DNA of 64,000 nt from CAYMDS01 sp964653195 (GTDB lineage Bacteria; Patescibacteriota; Microgenomatia; Levybacterales; UBA12049), in assembly GCA_964653195.1 (NCBI GenBank), contig CAZZCX010000005.1:6587-70586 (forward strand), written 5' to 3'. Positions 51,201 through 59,743 of the stretch are shown here, piece after piece (the stretch's first letter is position 1; each line of letters starts with the position of its first letter). The notes under the pieces were generated by a model that did no database searches, had not been told where the DNA came from, and saw only the letters and a program-made list of their open reading frames with translations. The translations under genes and the position numbers were made by a program.

Positions 51201-53381
51201 ATTCGCCTGTGTACTTTCCTGGTTGGAGTTAGAGTCTAGGATGACGCGATTGTTGAATGAAAGGACGCAGCCATTGCCTTCTATAGTTTTTTCAACCGCT
51301 GCAGCAGGCGTAAAAGTAGCACAAGCATAATAATATAATGAGTAAGGATCATACGCTGGTTTTAGCGTATAATCTAGCTCTCCTTGATTATTGGTTTTTA
51401 GCTCGCCAGGATTTGCTCCATATCTCTCAAAAGTTTTTAAGGAAATATTTGAAACCGGGGTGTTATCATAGAAGGCAACCTGAGCTTTAAAATTTATAGA
51501 TTCTCCAGAAAATACTGCTTTTTTCGCACTGGTGACATTTATTTTTATGTCGGGTTTGGTGTAATTCTCTATCGAGAAACCTGAAGAGATCACGTTTATT
51601 CCGTCAGCTTGGACGCGTAAGTTGTACCAGCTAGGTGGAAGATTTGTATATGAAATAGAACCGATGAATGTCCCGTCTGCTTCTGGATTAATATCTATAC
51701 TTTTTAGATCGTTTTCATAAGATTCGCCGGTCTCATAATAATATCTGGAATTACTTATTGATACTTTTATCCTTGAGGGTGAACTATTCGTATCTCGCTC
51801 TTTCACAATACCCCAAAAATAAATTGTATCATCAGGTTTATAAAGTGTGCGTTCGTGATAGAGGTAAGTCCAGTAATCTTCCTTGGTTTTTTTTGCTTGC
51901 TGACCACTTGTATAAAAAGGAATATACAATTCTTTTTCATCTTTTATCAATTTGATATATGTTCCAGGTTGGTTTAGTGCAGTCTGCGGAGTGTCAAATA
52001 TATTTATTCCTTGGTCATTAGTTACGCCAAGATTTCCCACTCCTTCAGCTTGTACAGTGACATTTGCTTGAGGTTTACCGTCATCAAGAGAATTGGTCCA
52101 CACTGTAGATTTTTTCGTTCCCCCGGCTAGAAATCCTGATAAATTTGTTGACTGCAGCCATACATATTCTTTATGTTTTTTTTCACCATATTCGATCTGT
52201 ACGAGATAGAACCCCGCTGGTAACGTAGTAGGTAAACGAATAAATTTGACATCATTTTGTGATTCAATAGCTAAATCAGCCTTAGATAATAATGAAAGTT
52301 TTGTGAGGTCTATTGATACGTTCTCAGGATAATAAGAATACCAGCTTCGATAGCTTTCGTCTGGTACTTTTCTTGAATTTATGAAACTTCCGCTGTCAGG
52401 AAACTGATAGATATTGGCTTTTACTTTACTACCGTCCCAGTCGTATGTATAGACTTTAAATTCCGCTTTTTCGTTTGTAGCTATTTGTTGCAGATTTTTC
52501 GTTATAGTAAGGTAAGGTTTATTAGTTTGTTTTTTCTCAACTTCAGTTTGAAAGGAGAATTTAAAATCTTCAGCTAGTGGATCATTTCGTGATTTTAGAT
52601 TCAAGCCTTTTTTCAATGTGACTGTATACAGTGTTGCCTCGGTAAGTTTATTATTTGGTACTATTGCAAGTGTCTCTGCGTGGTATTCAAGTCTATAATC
52701 TAATTTTGGGGATATTGAAATAAAATTATTTGCGTTCTGAAAACCATCTTGGCTGAATGTAATTTCAATTCCGGTATTGGTTGGTACATTGGTTTTTTTA
52801 TTTCCCGGTATGCTACTCACGACACGAAATTTCCCTTGAGTCTGAAAAGCCCAACCATAATCACGATCGAAGCTCTCTTTACTGATTTTATCGTTCTTAG
52901 TCAAAAGTTTAATTTCATAAAGTGAATCAGTAGCTATTGGACTATCTGGAGTAAGTGTATAAGTAGTGTTATCTACTTTTTTTATCGTTACAGGTGAAGT
53001 GGTTTTTAAATTTTTTCTGAGAAAATCTTCAGGGATGGCATTCTGCGTTTTCAGAATAAATTCTTCACTTGGCAGTATGCCGTATTTATTTGTCGTTTTT
53101 GCTTTAAGTGTAAAAAAAGTTGGTTTTCTTTGACTAATAACTAATTTCTCATAATTACCCTGATCTAGAGGAAGTTGATTATTGGATTGTGGCTGATTTG
53201 GATTCTGTATCTGTAGAAGAATTCTAATCAAAAGGAGAAAAAGTAAAATAATTATAAAGACTAAAGAAGAAATAAAAATAAACTTTTGTTTTTTAGTGAT
53301 TGAATTCCATTTCGAAATTAATCTATCTTTCAATGATAGTGGCTGATGAGGAGATTGAACGGTTGAAGGAGACTCATCCAT
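48273..53381 (-). CDS. alpha-2-macroglobulin family protein, thioester-less
   Basis: 1702 residues from ATG 53381 (an open frame upstream to 53444 adds unlikely residues). Cytosolic head, one membrane helix (about residues 34-56), then Ig-like MG domains, a MG2-like domain with YWTYLYHERTLYKPDDTIYFWG, the Gly-rich bait-like stretch near ESGAEKGGGGGGEERN, and the A2M complement-like core. In place of the thioester CxEQ the sequence is LVYRCYGSSNRIEKKL, so no thioester can form. Bacterial A2M proteins trap proteases near the peptidoglycan; this one would act without covalent capture. Largest gene of the window. Confidence 0.92.
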   Translation of the reverse strand: MDESPSTVQSPHQPLSLKDRLISKWNSITKKQKFIFISSLVFIIILLFLLLIRILLQIQNPNQPQSNNQLPLDQGNYEKLVISQRKPTFFTLKAKTTNKYGILPSEEFILKTQNAIPEDFLRKNLKTTSPVTIKKVDNTTYTLTPDSPIATDSLYEIKLLTKNDKISKESFDRDYGWAFQTQGKFRVVSSIPGNKKTNVPTNTGIEITFSQDGFQNANNFISISPKLDYRLEYHAETLAIVPNNKLTEATLYTVTLKKGLNLKSRNDPLAEDFKFSFQTEVEKKQTNKPYLTITKNLQQIATNEKAEFKVYTYDWDGSKVKANIYQFPDSGSFINSRKVPDESYRSWYSYYPENVSIDLTKLSLLSKADLAIESQNDVKFIRLPTTLPAGFYLVQIEYGEKKHKEYVWLQSTNLSGFLAGGTKKSTVWTNSLDDGKPQANVTVQAEGVGNLGVTNDQGINIFDTPQTALNQPGTYIKLIKDEKELYIPFYTSGQQAKKTKEDYWTYLYHERTLYKPDDTIYFWGIVKERDTNSSPSRIKVSISNSRYYYETGESYENDLKSIDINPEADGTFIGSISYTNLPPSWYNLRVQADGINVISSGFSIENYTKPDIKINVTSAKKAVFSGESINFKAQVAFYDNTPVSNISLKTFERYGANPGELKTNNQGELDYTLKPAYDPYSLYYYACATFTPAAAVEKTIEGNGCVLSFNNRVILDSNSNQESTQANFQVQANNIDLDKYNKNPDQGYTGKPAAGQKGELNIYKYWYTKTPSGTFYDFIEKITKPKYDYKRNEEQILKTTLTADDTGKFHHKFALEPDKSYRATLTVTDSDGHKQEITEYFYAYNRHEDNITDREFPELLLNKKDNLYGLNEDVQLKIQLGDKLYTDTKENNFLFLISARGMQEAIVSESPQLTFAFSTNHLPNSFASAVIFTGKGYTLARSSCLWEWRCVYGSYYNDYSLPSINFAYKQEDKNLQFDLSFDKTNYLPGDDAEITVTVKNKDGQLASDTQVQLVLVDEAMEAIGGVNLPSPLSSLYKYIDSGIYFSYYSHQSLFPDESGAEKGGGGGGEERNIFKDTAYFSQARTNAEGKTVFRVKLPDNITSWIVFAQAYNDKFEAGHTRTSMITTKDFFVFPAFMSEVLTADKPKLTSRSYGTALNNSSNITYSAEFRKDKTVLYKSEKKAKAYEPVLFEFPKLSTGVYSLALHGSTGNKKDAVSLPYSVISSRFSFEKQNKTSMQNGSTLKAPDLSNILKDKPVNLYITDSGKGIYYYDLVYRCYGSSNRIEKKLSQLKAKQILVDLYKETDCADATESLQKFQTENGGISLVQWGGDDLPVSAWAASVNPEIFNRERMLSYFERELQNTPNDRLRKIYAAWGLQSIGKPMLNVLRQYANESVTIMEKTISGIALAQNGDTETARNLYYDILAEYAYISKPYIRIQFEKATVDELIKNSSLVLLLGALVEPEYNEGLYLYVRDFKYDTQDIVLDLAEIKYIENQLAKLPKEFTEMTYTSNVRTIQKKFENQTAWNLRLSNEELNNFRLSVQKGKADVMLTYSLGVNAFKSFSKDKRLTLDKTYTNLTDKSTSFKPGDIVRVKLSFNFASNDSPRGQYTITDILPSGLVYVENPAYYAYQTDDWVQSAQNNKIVFSIFNDPGWLKYNDKNLVYYARVAGSGTFKEEPALMQSNLDLSVLTYTDLLSFTSK

Positions 53382-53493
53382 AGCGAATAATATATTCAGT
53401 ATGGCAATGCTTAAAGCTGTAGTCAATAGCAAAAAGCTTGGCAAAAAAATTTGTTACTTGTTTAATTATTTATTCAAGATTATAGGGAAGTGG

Positions 53494-53508
53494 TATAATC
53501 ATTTCATG
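53494..53508 (+). promoter_or_regulatory. extended -10 element of ychF, leaderless
   Basis: TGGTATAAT with TATAAT at 53494-53499, then ATG at 53506. Transcription would start at or next to the ATG. Confidence 0.65.
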
Positions 53509-54600
53509 AATATTTCTTGCGGGATAGTTGGATTACCAAATGTAGGTAAATCGACATTATTTAATGCTCTTCTGAAAAAACAGCAGGCACTTGCTGCGAA
53601 TTATCCTTTTGCGACAATTGAGCCAAACATTGGGGTAGTTCCGGTTCCGGATTATCGCTTAAACCAAATAGCTGAAATTACAAAACAGGAAGAAAAGATG
53701 ACGAATCTTCCACCACTAAAACCAGCCACGGTCGAATTCGTAGATATAGCAGGGCTCGTGAAAGGTGCAAGTGAGGGGGCAGGCCTCGGGAACAAATTTC
53801 TTTCGCATATACGTGAGGTATCAGTAATAACACACGTCATACGAAGTTTTACTGACGATAATATTATAAGAGAAGGAAGTAGTGATCCTGAGTCAGATTA
53901 TGCGGTTATACAAATGGAGTTACTTCTGGCGGATTTACAGACTGCGACTTCTCATGAACAAAAAACAAAAAATAAAGCAGAAAAAGAACTTTTTCAAAGA
54001 ATTCAAAGCGATTTAAATGCGGGAATTCCTGTACGTGACATGCGTTTTCGTGATGATGAGGAAGAAAGAGTCCGGCAGGTATTCTTTTTGACTTACAAAC
54101 CTGAAATGCTTGTTCTTAACGTTTCAGAAGATGATTATACAGAGAAAAAAAGTGCCATATTAATTCAAAGATATGCGAATTTACTTCAACTTGCGCCAGA
54201 TAAGATAGTTGTCATTTGTGCGAAAATTGAAGAAGAATTAGCTGTACTTACAGATGAGGAACAGGCTATTTTCCTCAAAGAACTGGGTATTGAAGCTTCT
54301 GGTCTTTCGCAATTGATCCGCAAAGCTTATCTGAAATTGGGCTTAATTTCATTTCTGACTGCGGGGGAGAAAGAGGTGAGGGCATGGACTATAAAAAAGG
54401 GAACCAGTGCACAGTTTGCAGCAGGAGAAATTCATACAGATTTTATAAAAAAATTCATAAAAGCCGAAGTCGTATCCTTTTCAGATTTTGTGGCACATAA
54501 AGGATGGAAGGGTAGTCGGGATTTAGGAAAAGCGCGATTAGAAGGAAGAGATTATGTGATACAAGATGGAGATGTCGTGGATTTTAAGATCGGTGCTTGA
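53506..54600 (+). CDS. ychF: redox-regulated ATPase/GTPase YchF (OLA1 family)
   Basis: 364 residues from ATG 53506 (start of MNISCGIVGLPNVGKST). G1 GLPNVGKST, switch ANYPFATIEPNIG, G3 DIAGLVKGASEGAGLGNKFL, the NxxE-like VICAKIEEELA in place of NKxD typical of this ATP-preferring group, and the TGS domain up to GDVVDFKIGA. Binds ribosomes and ATP. A 29-bp copy of its final codons is found just after the stop (see repeat). Standard housekeeping gene. Confidence 0.96.
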   Translation: MNISCGIVGLPNVGKSTLFNALLKKQQALAANYPFATIEPNIGVVPVPDYRLNQIAEITKQEEKMTNLPPLKPATVEFVDIAGLVKGASEGAGLGNKFLSHIREVSVITHVIRSFTDDNIIREGSSDPESDYAVIQMELLLADLQTATSHEQKTKNKAEKELFQRIQSDLNAGIPVRDMRFRDDEEERVRQVFFLTYKPEMLVLNVSEDDYTEKKSAILIQRYANLLQLAPDKIVVICAKIEEELAVLTDEEQAIFLKELGIEASGLSQLIRKAYLKLGLISFLTAGEKEVRAWTIKKGTSAQFAAGEIHTDFIKKFIKAEVVSFSDFVAHKGWKGSRDLGKARLEGRDYVIQDGDVVDFKIGA

Positions 54601-54655
54601 TGGAGACCTGCCTGCCGGCAGGCAGGTGTCGTGGATTTTAAGATCGGTGCTTGAT
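54573..54655. repeat. 29-bp direct repeat flanking a perfect 20-bp palindrome
   Basis: 54573-54601 (the ychF 3' end) and 54627-54655 are identical. Between them lies a 25-bp insert that ends with the self-complementary CCTGCCTGCCGGCAGGCAGG (54607-54626). Looks like the footprint of a palindrome insertion with target duplication. Confidence 0.95.
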
Positions 54656-54757
54656 CTTCAGGTGTCTACTTAGTGCGCCCCCGGTGTGTGTAATTCGCAA
54701 TATCTCTCAATTTCTTCGTAAATGTTATTAACTATATCTTATAGTAGTCAAAAGTGA

Positions 54758-54807
54758 TATAATGCTTACTTACTCGTATTAATTAGTTTTAAGCAGATAT
54801 ACGAGTA
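54758..54807 (+). promoter_or_regulatory. possible promoter and leader hairpin
   Basis: GTGATATAATG supplies an extended-type -10 (54758-54763); ACTCGTAT/ATACGAGT can then form a hairpin in the leader of the gene at 54828. Confidence 0.4.
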
Positions 54808-54827
54808 TAGATCACAATATTTATAAT

Positions 54828-55184
54828 ATGGTATCAGGTAGAGAATCAGAACAAGGAATATTCGGTGGGTATACGCAAGCTGCTCTTCAACAGCAAGGAA
54901 TAGCAAGGGATCTTCCCGGAGCTAGGTTTCATCGTAAGTATATAAAACCAGGAGGAGGGCGTAGATACACTCAAGATGTTTTGTCAGCAGACGTAATTAA
55001 AAAGGAGCATTTAAAAGACGATGGTTTTATTGAAGATGGTACGGTAGTCGGTGTTACTGCGAATAGGACTGAACTTACCCATTATGATGTACAACCAGAA
55101 GGCGATAGTTGGATATATGTCAGAGATATGGATGGTTTACCTGTATTTAGAAAGAAAGCGTTACAAAAACGTGACTGGCGATAA
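54828..55184 (+). CDS. small unknown protein, paralog of 58763-59170
   Basis: 118 residues, no family recognised. It shares a layout with the gene at 58763: LPGARFHRKYI against LPQARFHHKYS, then a Gly-rich turn, a [VI]KKE-type segment, GFIEDGTVVGV against KFIAEGTVVYE, and a late GLPVFRKKALQ against GLPVRAVI. So the two are duplicates of one small domain. No signal peptide or membrane helix; probably cytosolic and beta-rich. Confidence 0.65.
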   Translation: MVSGRESEQGIFGGYTQAALQQQGIARDLPGARFHRKYIKPGGGRRYTQDVLSADVIKKEHLKDDGFIEDGTVVGVTANRTELTHYDVQPEGDSWIYVRDMDGLPVFRKKALQKRDWR

Positions 55185-55249
55185 GAAAATTATACTAAAA
55201 TTTTAGTTTCAGATATTCTGGCAAAAATGTCATGTCTAGAAAATTATAA

Positions 55250-56914
55250 TTAAAAACTCCATTTTCTATGTGGCCACTTGTTTGGATCTTGGCTAGCCTG
55301 ATCACCTACAATTCTAACATTTGGTTTACGCCAAGTATTATAAAAATTATCCAGTGGTTCTCTTGCGTAAGTGTCCATAAACCAAGGGGAAACCAAATCT
55401 ATAGAGTCAGCCCAGTCTAGCTGATATTCATCAAGCGGATCAGAATATTTACTAGTAAACCAGGAATATTCTTCAGGCTTCATTTCTTCCCTTTCTCTTC
55501 TGTATTTTGCACTTAATTCTGATAAAATTTCACTAGTTTTTGTATCTTCAGTTATTTCAATACCTTGTATTTTTGCTATTTTTCGTGCCCATGTGTCTAT
55601 TCCGCCGTGTTGACTTATATAGCCATGTAATTTTAAATGAGGTAGAAGACCTGTTGCATGTGTTGCTGCAACAAATCGGAACGGATCTAGCCCATATGCA
55701 ATCATAAGGCGTGATACATATTCATCGCCTCGAAAAGTATCAAATCTAAATTCATCCCATATAGACGGAATTTGATTATAAAATTCCTTAAATTCATCTG
55801 GCATTCCAGGTACCTCTTCATCCCACATCTCAACTCCCTTTAATAATTTATCCATTGTGATAGGTTTGGTTTGGTCAGTAAAAAAATTTCTCAACAGAAT
55901 TTGATCACCAAAAGCACATTGATCTAGTATAAATCTTGTGATATGTGAGAATGACTGGCTTGCAAGGGTATCACCAAAAAAATAAATTGTACCTTCAGGA
56001 CAATCCTCAGGTAAATCTAAAGGATGTAAATTTAGTTTACCCATTGAGTCTGGTCTAATTTCTGATCTATATTGCTCCAGATAATAATATCCAGGGTTTC
56101 TTCCATCGTAAGCGTGATTATCTCCACCATCCTCTCGGTCGGTCCAGTTAAAAGACATAGTCAACCGTTTTTGATCAAGAACATTGTCATCTGTTGGATT
56201 TACCCTTAGTCTAACCAGGAATGAGGATCTAGGATCTGAAGGATGAGTAACACCTTTTAAAGGGAACCTTATAAGATCTGCTTTTACTAAGTCATTCGGC
56301 TCAGAATCTAATATTAAAGCTTTTTCTAATGTTTCTTCTGTATGTTTTAATAATTTTCCAGGTAAAATTCCGGATTCAATATCAACATTGGGTCCTTCCT
56401 TTACCATATCAAAAATTCTTTTCGCTCTAGTGTCGGGTTCATCTTCTATTTGAACATGTTTTACATCGATTTCCCTGGCTATCCTTTGAGGAGAGAAATA
56501 GCCAGGTGGTACACCTAATCTTCTTAGCTTTTCTGTACTACCTCTAATCTCAAATTTTCTACTTTTTCTAGCTAAATGTTCAGCAGAGTGCTGTGCTATA
56601 GCCGCTGAAGTCAAGTCCTCTATACCTGGATCAGCTAAGCGATGTATAAAATCTGGTGACTCTTCTTGTGTGATCATAACTAGTAACAGTCTATTCATAG
56701 CTTCAATATATGGTACATTTCCTGTATCTGAAATTTCAGGAAGATTAAATGCACCTGACATTCCAGCTGCTTGCATAATAGCTTCATCGTCCAATCTTCG
56801 AGTCAATGATCTAACTATTAGCTCCATATAAGGAATTGCTGGATTATTGTCAAAAATAATTTTCAGCCCTTCTGTGAAGGGAGTAGGGGATAAGTTTTTT
56901 TCTTTTTCTACCAT
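55250..56914 (-). CDS. large unknown protein in operon with a winged-helix regulator
   Basis: 554 residues, no family recognised. Soluble, no signal or membrane helix. Notable features: an N-terminal helical part (YMELIVRSLTRRLDDEAIMQ), a middle beta-rich part with NWTDREDGGDNHAYDGRNPG and YLEQYRSEIRPDS, FFGDTLASQSFSHITRF and a C-terminus rich in Trp and Asp. It starts 3 bp after the regulator gene stop, so the two are translated together. No catalytic signature is certain. Confidence 0.7.
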   Translation of the reverse strand: MVEKEKNLSPTPFTEGLKIIFDNNPAIPYMELIVRSLTRRLDDEAIMQAAGMSGAFNLPEISDTGNVPYIEAMNRLLLVMITQEESPDFIHRLADPGIEDLTSAAIAQHSAEHLARKSRKFEIRGSTEKLRRLGVPPGYFSPQRIAREIDVKHVQIEDEPDTRAKRIFDMVKEGPNVDIESGILPGKLLKHTEETLEKALILDSEPNDLVKADLIRFPLKGVTHPSDPRSSFLVRLRVNPTDDNVLDQKRLTMSFNWTDREDGGDNHAYDGRNPGYYYLEQYRSEIRPDSMGKLNLHPLDLPEDCPEGTIYFFGDTLASQSFSHITRFILDQCAFGDQILLRNFFTDQTKPITMDKLLKGVEMWDEEVPGMPDEFKEFYNQIPSIWDEFRFDTFRGDEYVSRLMIAYGLDPFRFVAATHATGLLPHLKLHGYISQHGGIDTWARKIAKIQGIEITEDTKTSEILSELSAKYRREREEMKPEEYSWFTSKYSDPLDEYQLDWADSIDLVSPWFMDTYAREPLDNFYNTWRKPNVRIVGDQASQDPNKWPHRKWSF

Positions 56915-56917
56915 ATT

Positions 56918-58054
56918 CTATTCCTCCCAGCGGTAACCTTTACTTTTTATTGTTTTTAGTGATTTAGGATTTAAGCCGGATTTTTTTAGCTTATCCCGAA
57001 GCCTTTTAATTGTCTGATCCAGCGTCCAGTCATTATAATCCGTATAATTCATCCAAATCCGCTGTGCTATTTGCTCACGAGTTACCGTATTTTTGCTGTT
57101 AATAAGAGTCTTGAGAAGCTGTATATCTCGATTAGTAAATTTATCTAAAATTACTCCATTAATTTCCATTTGATTGTTCGAAGTAAAATTAATGGTTTTC
57201 TTTGTTATCTTGAGAATGTAATGTTCTAACAACGGCACGCTAATTTTTAATTTTCCTTGGTTGATTACAATCAGCTTATGCGATATCAAAGTCTCAGCTA
57301 TAGAATTTAAATCCGGAGAATAAGTATTATTATTTGCCAGAGCCGATAGTACTCTTTGGTAAAAATTTGGTAAAGAATTCCAGATTGAACGAAGTTTTAA
57401 TTGCATTGTCGTATGCCTATAAGAAAATTCACCACTCAGTTTATAATTTCTTATTATTTCTGATGTAAGTCCTACATAACCGCCGCAGAGATCCTGTATA
57501 AGCTCTGTTTGTGATTCTGAAAGTGTAACATTAAGAAGATTACTAAAGTAGCGGATAAAGTGAGATATGTCTTCTTGACTGTAAAGTGGGACGCGTAGGA
57601 TGTTCTTGCACAAAATTTGATTCGACAGTGTGATTTTTTCAAAATCTATGATAAAAGGGTCAGTTTCGTAAGTAATGATGAATGTATCTTTTGGCTCAGG
57701 TTGGTATGAGAGTTGACGCATCTGTTCAAAAAACTGGGGATTATTTTCTATCACCCATTCGCCATCCATGACAAAAAAGACCTGGTTTACTCCCGAACCA
57801 GGTCTCAGGCTCTCAATTTTATCTTTAAAAAAAGCAGGTTCGCAATTTAATGACTGAATATTCAATTGTCTTATTATTTTTTTACTTCTATATTGTGGCG
57901 GGTATTCCTGGATAAATTGGGCGACTCTGTAATATCTGTCAGATTTAGGTAGAAAAATAGTGTTAGCGGATTCGAAACCATCAATGCATCCTTTCCAAAA
58001 GGTAAACAGACTTTTAGTTGCGCTATCAGGTATAGCTGTCAGGGGTTTTTTCAT
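56918..58054 (-). CDS. winged-helix regulator with degenerate AAA/STAND-like N-terminus
   Basis: 378 residues. The C-terminal 95 residues form an OmpR/PhoB-type winged helix (LDKFTNRDIQLLKTLINSKN, LDQTIKRLRDKLKKSG, LKTIKSKGYRWEE). The N-terminal 270 residues look like the P-loop NTPase sensor part of related regulators (VFFVMDGEWVIE Walker B-like, PLYSQEDISHFIRYF), but no GxxxxGK Walker A is visible (KGCIDGFESANTI stands there), so it may not use ATP. Upstream of the 554-residue gene in one operon. A perfect 9-bp inverted repeat lies within the coding region near 57779-57804. Confidence 0.8.
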   Translation of the reverse strand: MKKPLTAIPDSATKSLFTFWKGCIDGFESANTIFLPKSDRYYRVAQFIQEYPPQYRSKKIIRQLNIQSLNCEPAFFKDKIESLRPGSGVNQVFFVMDGEWVIENNPQFFEQMRQLSYQPEPKDTFIITYETDPFIIDFEKITLSNQILCKNILRVPLYSQEDISHFIRYFSNLLNVTLSESQTELIQDLCGGYVGLTSEIIRNYKLSGEFSYRHTTMQLKLRSIWNSLPNFYQRVLSALANNNTYSPDLNSIAETLISHKLIVINQGKLKISVPLLEHYILKITKKTINFTSNNQMEINGVILDKFTNRDIQLLKTLINSKNTVTREQIAQRIWMNYTDYNDWTLDQTIKRLRDKLKKSGLNPKSLKTIKSKGYRWEE

Positions 58055-58138
58055 ATGATTGGGAATTATAGCGGAGTTCAGTCATTCTGACAACTTTATG
58101 TCAGGAATTGGCGTCAAGTATATCTATTGACCAGGCTT

Positions 58139-58144
58139 TATAAT
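58139..58144 (+). promoter_or_regulatory. TATAAT element before the gene at 58154
   Basis: Perfect -10 hexamer 9 bp before the ATG; no convincing -35 at the standard distance. Confidence 0.4.
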
Positions 58145-58153
58145 TTCGCCAAT

Positions 58154-58717
58154 ATGTTTAAAGAAAGAGCAAGTAAGGGTATAGATCGAGTTTGTATTAA
58201 GCCAATCTCCGAAAAACTTAATACCCATTTCAAATCCGGTGGTTCAATCCGTGAGGCATGGGGAAATAGAGCAGAATTTCGTCAAGTATTAGATGCCCAG
58301 GCAATTGACCCTCGAAACAAATCACTTCATGCTTTAGCAGGAACAGGATTAGCTTTAGGTGCAATTACAGTTTATGAAGCATATAGGGCAAATCACAGCG
58401 GTTTACCATCTTCGGCAGAAGTTGTTGCGGCAGCTGTGCCAGGTTTATCATTAACTCAAATTAATATTTACGATAGTGCAAAATTACAAGCGCAACAAGG
58501 CCAAAGTGACGTTAGTGGTGCTGACAAGCGGAGATATATCAGCGATACACCGGCTACTAAGTTTCTTTATGTTTACACAGGTGAAGTTTCAAAAGATGGA
58601 AGGCCATTTATAGTAGCAAGAGGAAGTTCCGGTATCCCGCAAGATGTCAGTCCTGATAAAGCCGCACAGCTTACAGGTCAGGTATTTCATAGAGGAAATA
58701 GCAGAATAAATAAATAA
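58154..58717 (+). CDS. unknown protein
   Basis: 187 residues from ATG 58154 (the frame is open from a TTG at 58127). Basic N-terminal part (MFKERASKGIDRVCIKPISE), a short hydrophobic stretch (LHALAGTGLALGAITVYEAY), an Ala-rich part (SAEVVAAAVPGLSL), then a strand-rich C-terminal domain with KFLYVYTGEVSKDGRPFIVARGS. No family recognised. It is divergent from the regulator operon, with 99 bp between starts, so it may be controlled by that regulator; this is inference. Confidence 0.65.
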   Translation: MFKERASKGIDRVCIKPISEKLNTHFKSGGSIREAWGNRAEFRQVLDAQAIDPRNKSLHALAGTGLALGAITVYEAYRANHSGLPSSAEVVAAAVPGLSLTQINIYDSAKLQAQQGQSDVSGADKRRYISDTPATKFLYVYTGEVSKDGRPFIVARGSSGIPQDVSPDKAAQLTGQVFHRGNSRINK

Positions 58718-58762
58718 CTGAAAATTTCTATAATGTCATTATTAAACTAAATTATCATAAAT

Positions 58763-59170
58763 ATGAGCGCAGAATATGACAGATCGGAATCAGGTGATAT
58801 AGACCCATTAAATCCAGCAATTAAGTTTGAAGATGATATAACGGAAACATTACCTCAGGCTCGATTCCATCATAAATACTCATTTGGCGGACCCGGGGGA
58901 ATTGTACGTAATTGGAAGCGTGTAGAATATTTGCCAGATGAAGTGAGACCAGAAAATGCTCGAATTGAACTTGTAAGTAGAAGTTATGGGCGAGAGGTTA
59001 CATGGCATAAGCACGAAAAATTTATTGCTGAAGGAACTGTTGTATATGAGGGATCTCAAATAGATGAACGAGGTAAAGAAATAGGTAGAATACGAAAAAT
59101 ACATGATCATAACGGTAATTCAACATTTGGTGGTCTACCGGTAAGAGCTGTAATTACACCTCATAAGTAA
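58763..59170 (+). CDS. small unknown protein, paralog of 54828-55184
   Basis: 135 residues, soluble. Shares RFHHKY, FIAEGTVV and GLPV blocks in the same order with the 118-residue protein at 54828. Between them lie an Asp/Glu-rich head (DRSESGDIDPLNPAIKFEDD) and a strand-rich body (ARIELVSRSYGREVTW). Not recognised. 45 bp after the gene at 58154 and same strand. Confidence 0.65.
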   Translation: MSAEYDRSESGDIDPLNPAIKFEDDITETLPQARFHHKYSFGGPGGIVRNWKRVEYLPDEVRPENARIELVSRSYGREVTWHKHEKFIAEGTVVYEGSQIDERGKEIGRIRKIHDHNGNSTFGGLPVRAVITPHK

Positions 59171-59317
59171 ATATTTTAATTTAAATTCCAACTGGGGGTG
59201 GATTAAGTAAACGCCTACAGAATTTAAATATTCCTTAAAATAAATAATAAAGATATTGCCGGGTTTGCCTCTTGTATTACGTTCGTTTAAGGTATACAGT
59301 CGAGATAGAAGCTAAAT

Positions 59318-59680
59318 ATGGCTCACCCATTTGAAAGTGAGAACCATCTAGGCAGGGGATTAGACGGTCCTATTTCTCCAGAAGGACCGATAGCTTCAAG
59401 TGGTGAAAAATTAGATTTTGACTCTCCAGATAGTCCTCACGTATTAGAAAGACTAAGATATTTCGGTAAAGGTGGCGCAAGGCAGCCTATTACTCCAGAA
59501 CAACTCGCTATAGAAATAGGTGAGCTTCCGTCTAGAGTAAAACGGTTTAGGCGACGTGTTGAAGAAGATTTGAGAACTTTTAACGGTATGATGCGGAATT
59601 TAGAAGAAAAAGAAAGAAATAAAAGAGAGGGAGATGAAGCAAGGGCTCTAGCAGAGAGGAGATTTTGGACAAGGCATTAA
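59318..59680 (+). CDS. unknown charged protein with C-terminal helix
   Basis: 120 residues. The first 50 are Pro/Gly/Ser-rich and probably disordered (PISPEGPIASSGEKLDFDSP). Residues 65-115 are a charged helix (LPSRVKRFRRRVEEDLRTF then NLEEKERNKREGDEARALAE), perhaps a helix-turn-helix start (ITPEQLAIEIGELPSRV) followed by a coiled coil. Function unknown. Confidence 0.6.
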   Translation: MAHPFESENHLGRGLDGPISPEGPIASSGEKLDFDSPDSPHVLERLRYFGKGGARQPITPEQLAIEIGELPSRVKRFRRRVEEDLRTFNGMMRNLEEKERNKREGDEARALAERRFWTRH

Positions 59681-59743
59681 GTCATCTAAGCTTGTAATTT
59701 CTGAATAATATGTTAAGATTCATAAGTCATTTTATTAATACAT

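Noticed and set aside
57779..57804. Terminator within the regulator gene (GACCTGGTT/AACCAGGTC)
   Set aside because: It is inside a well-supported coding region and has no T run.
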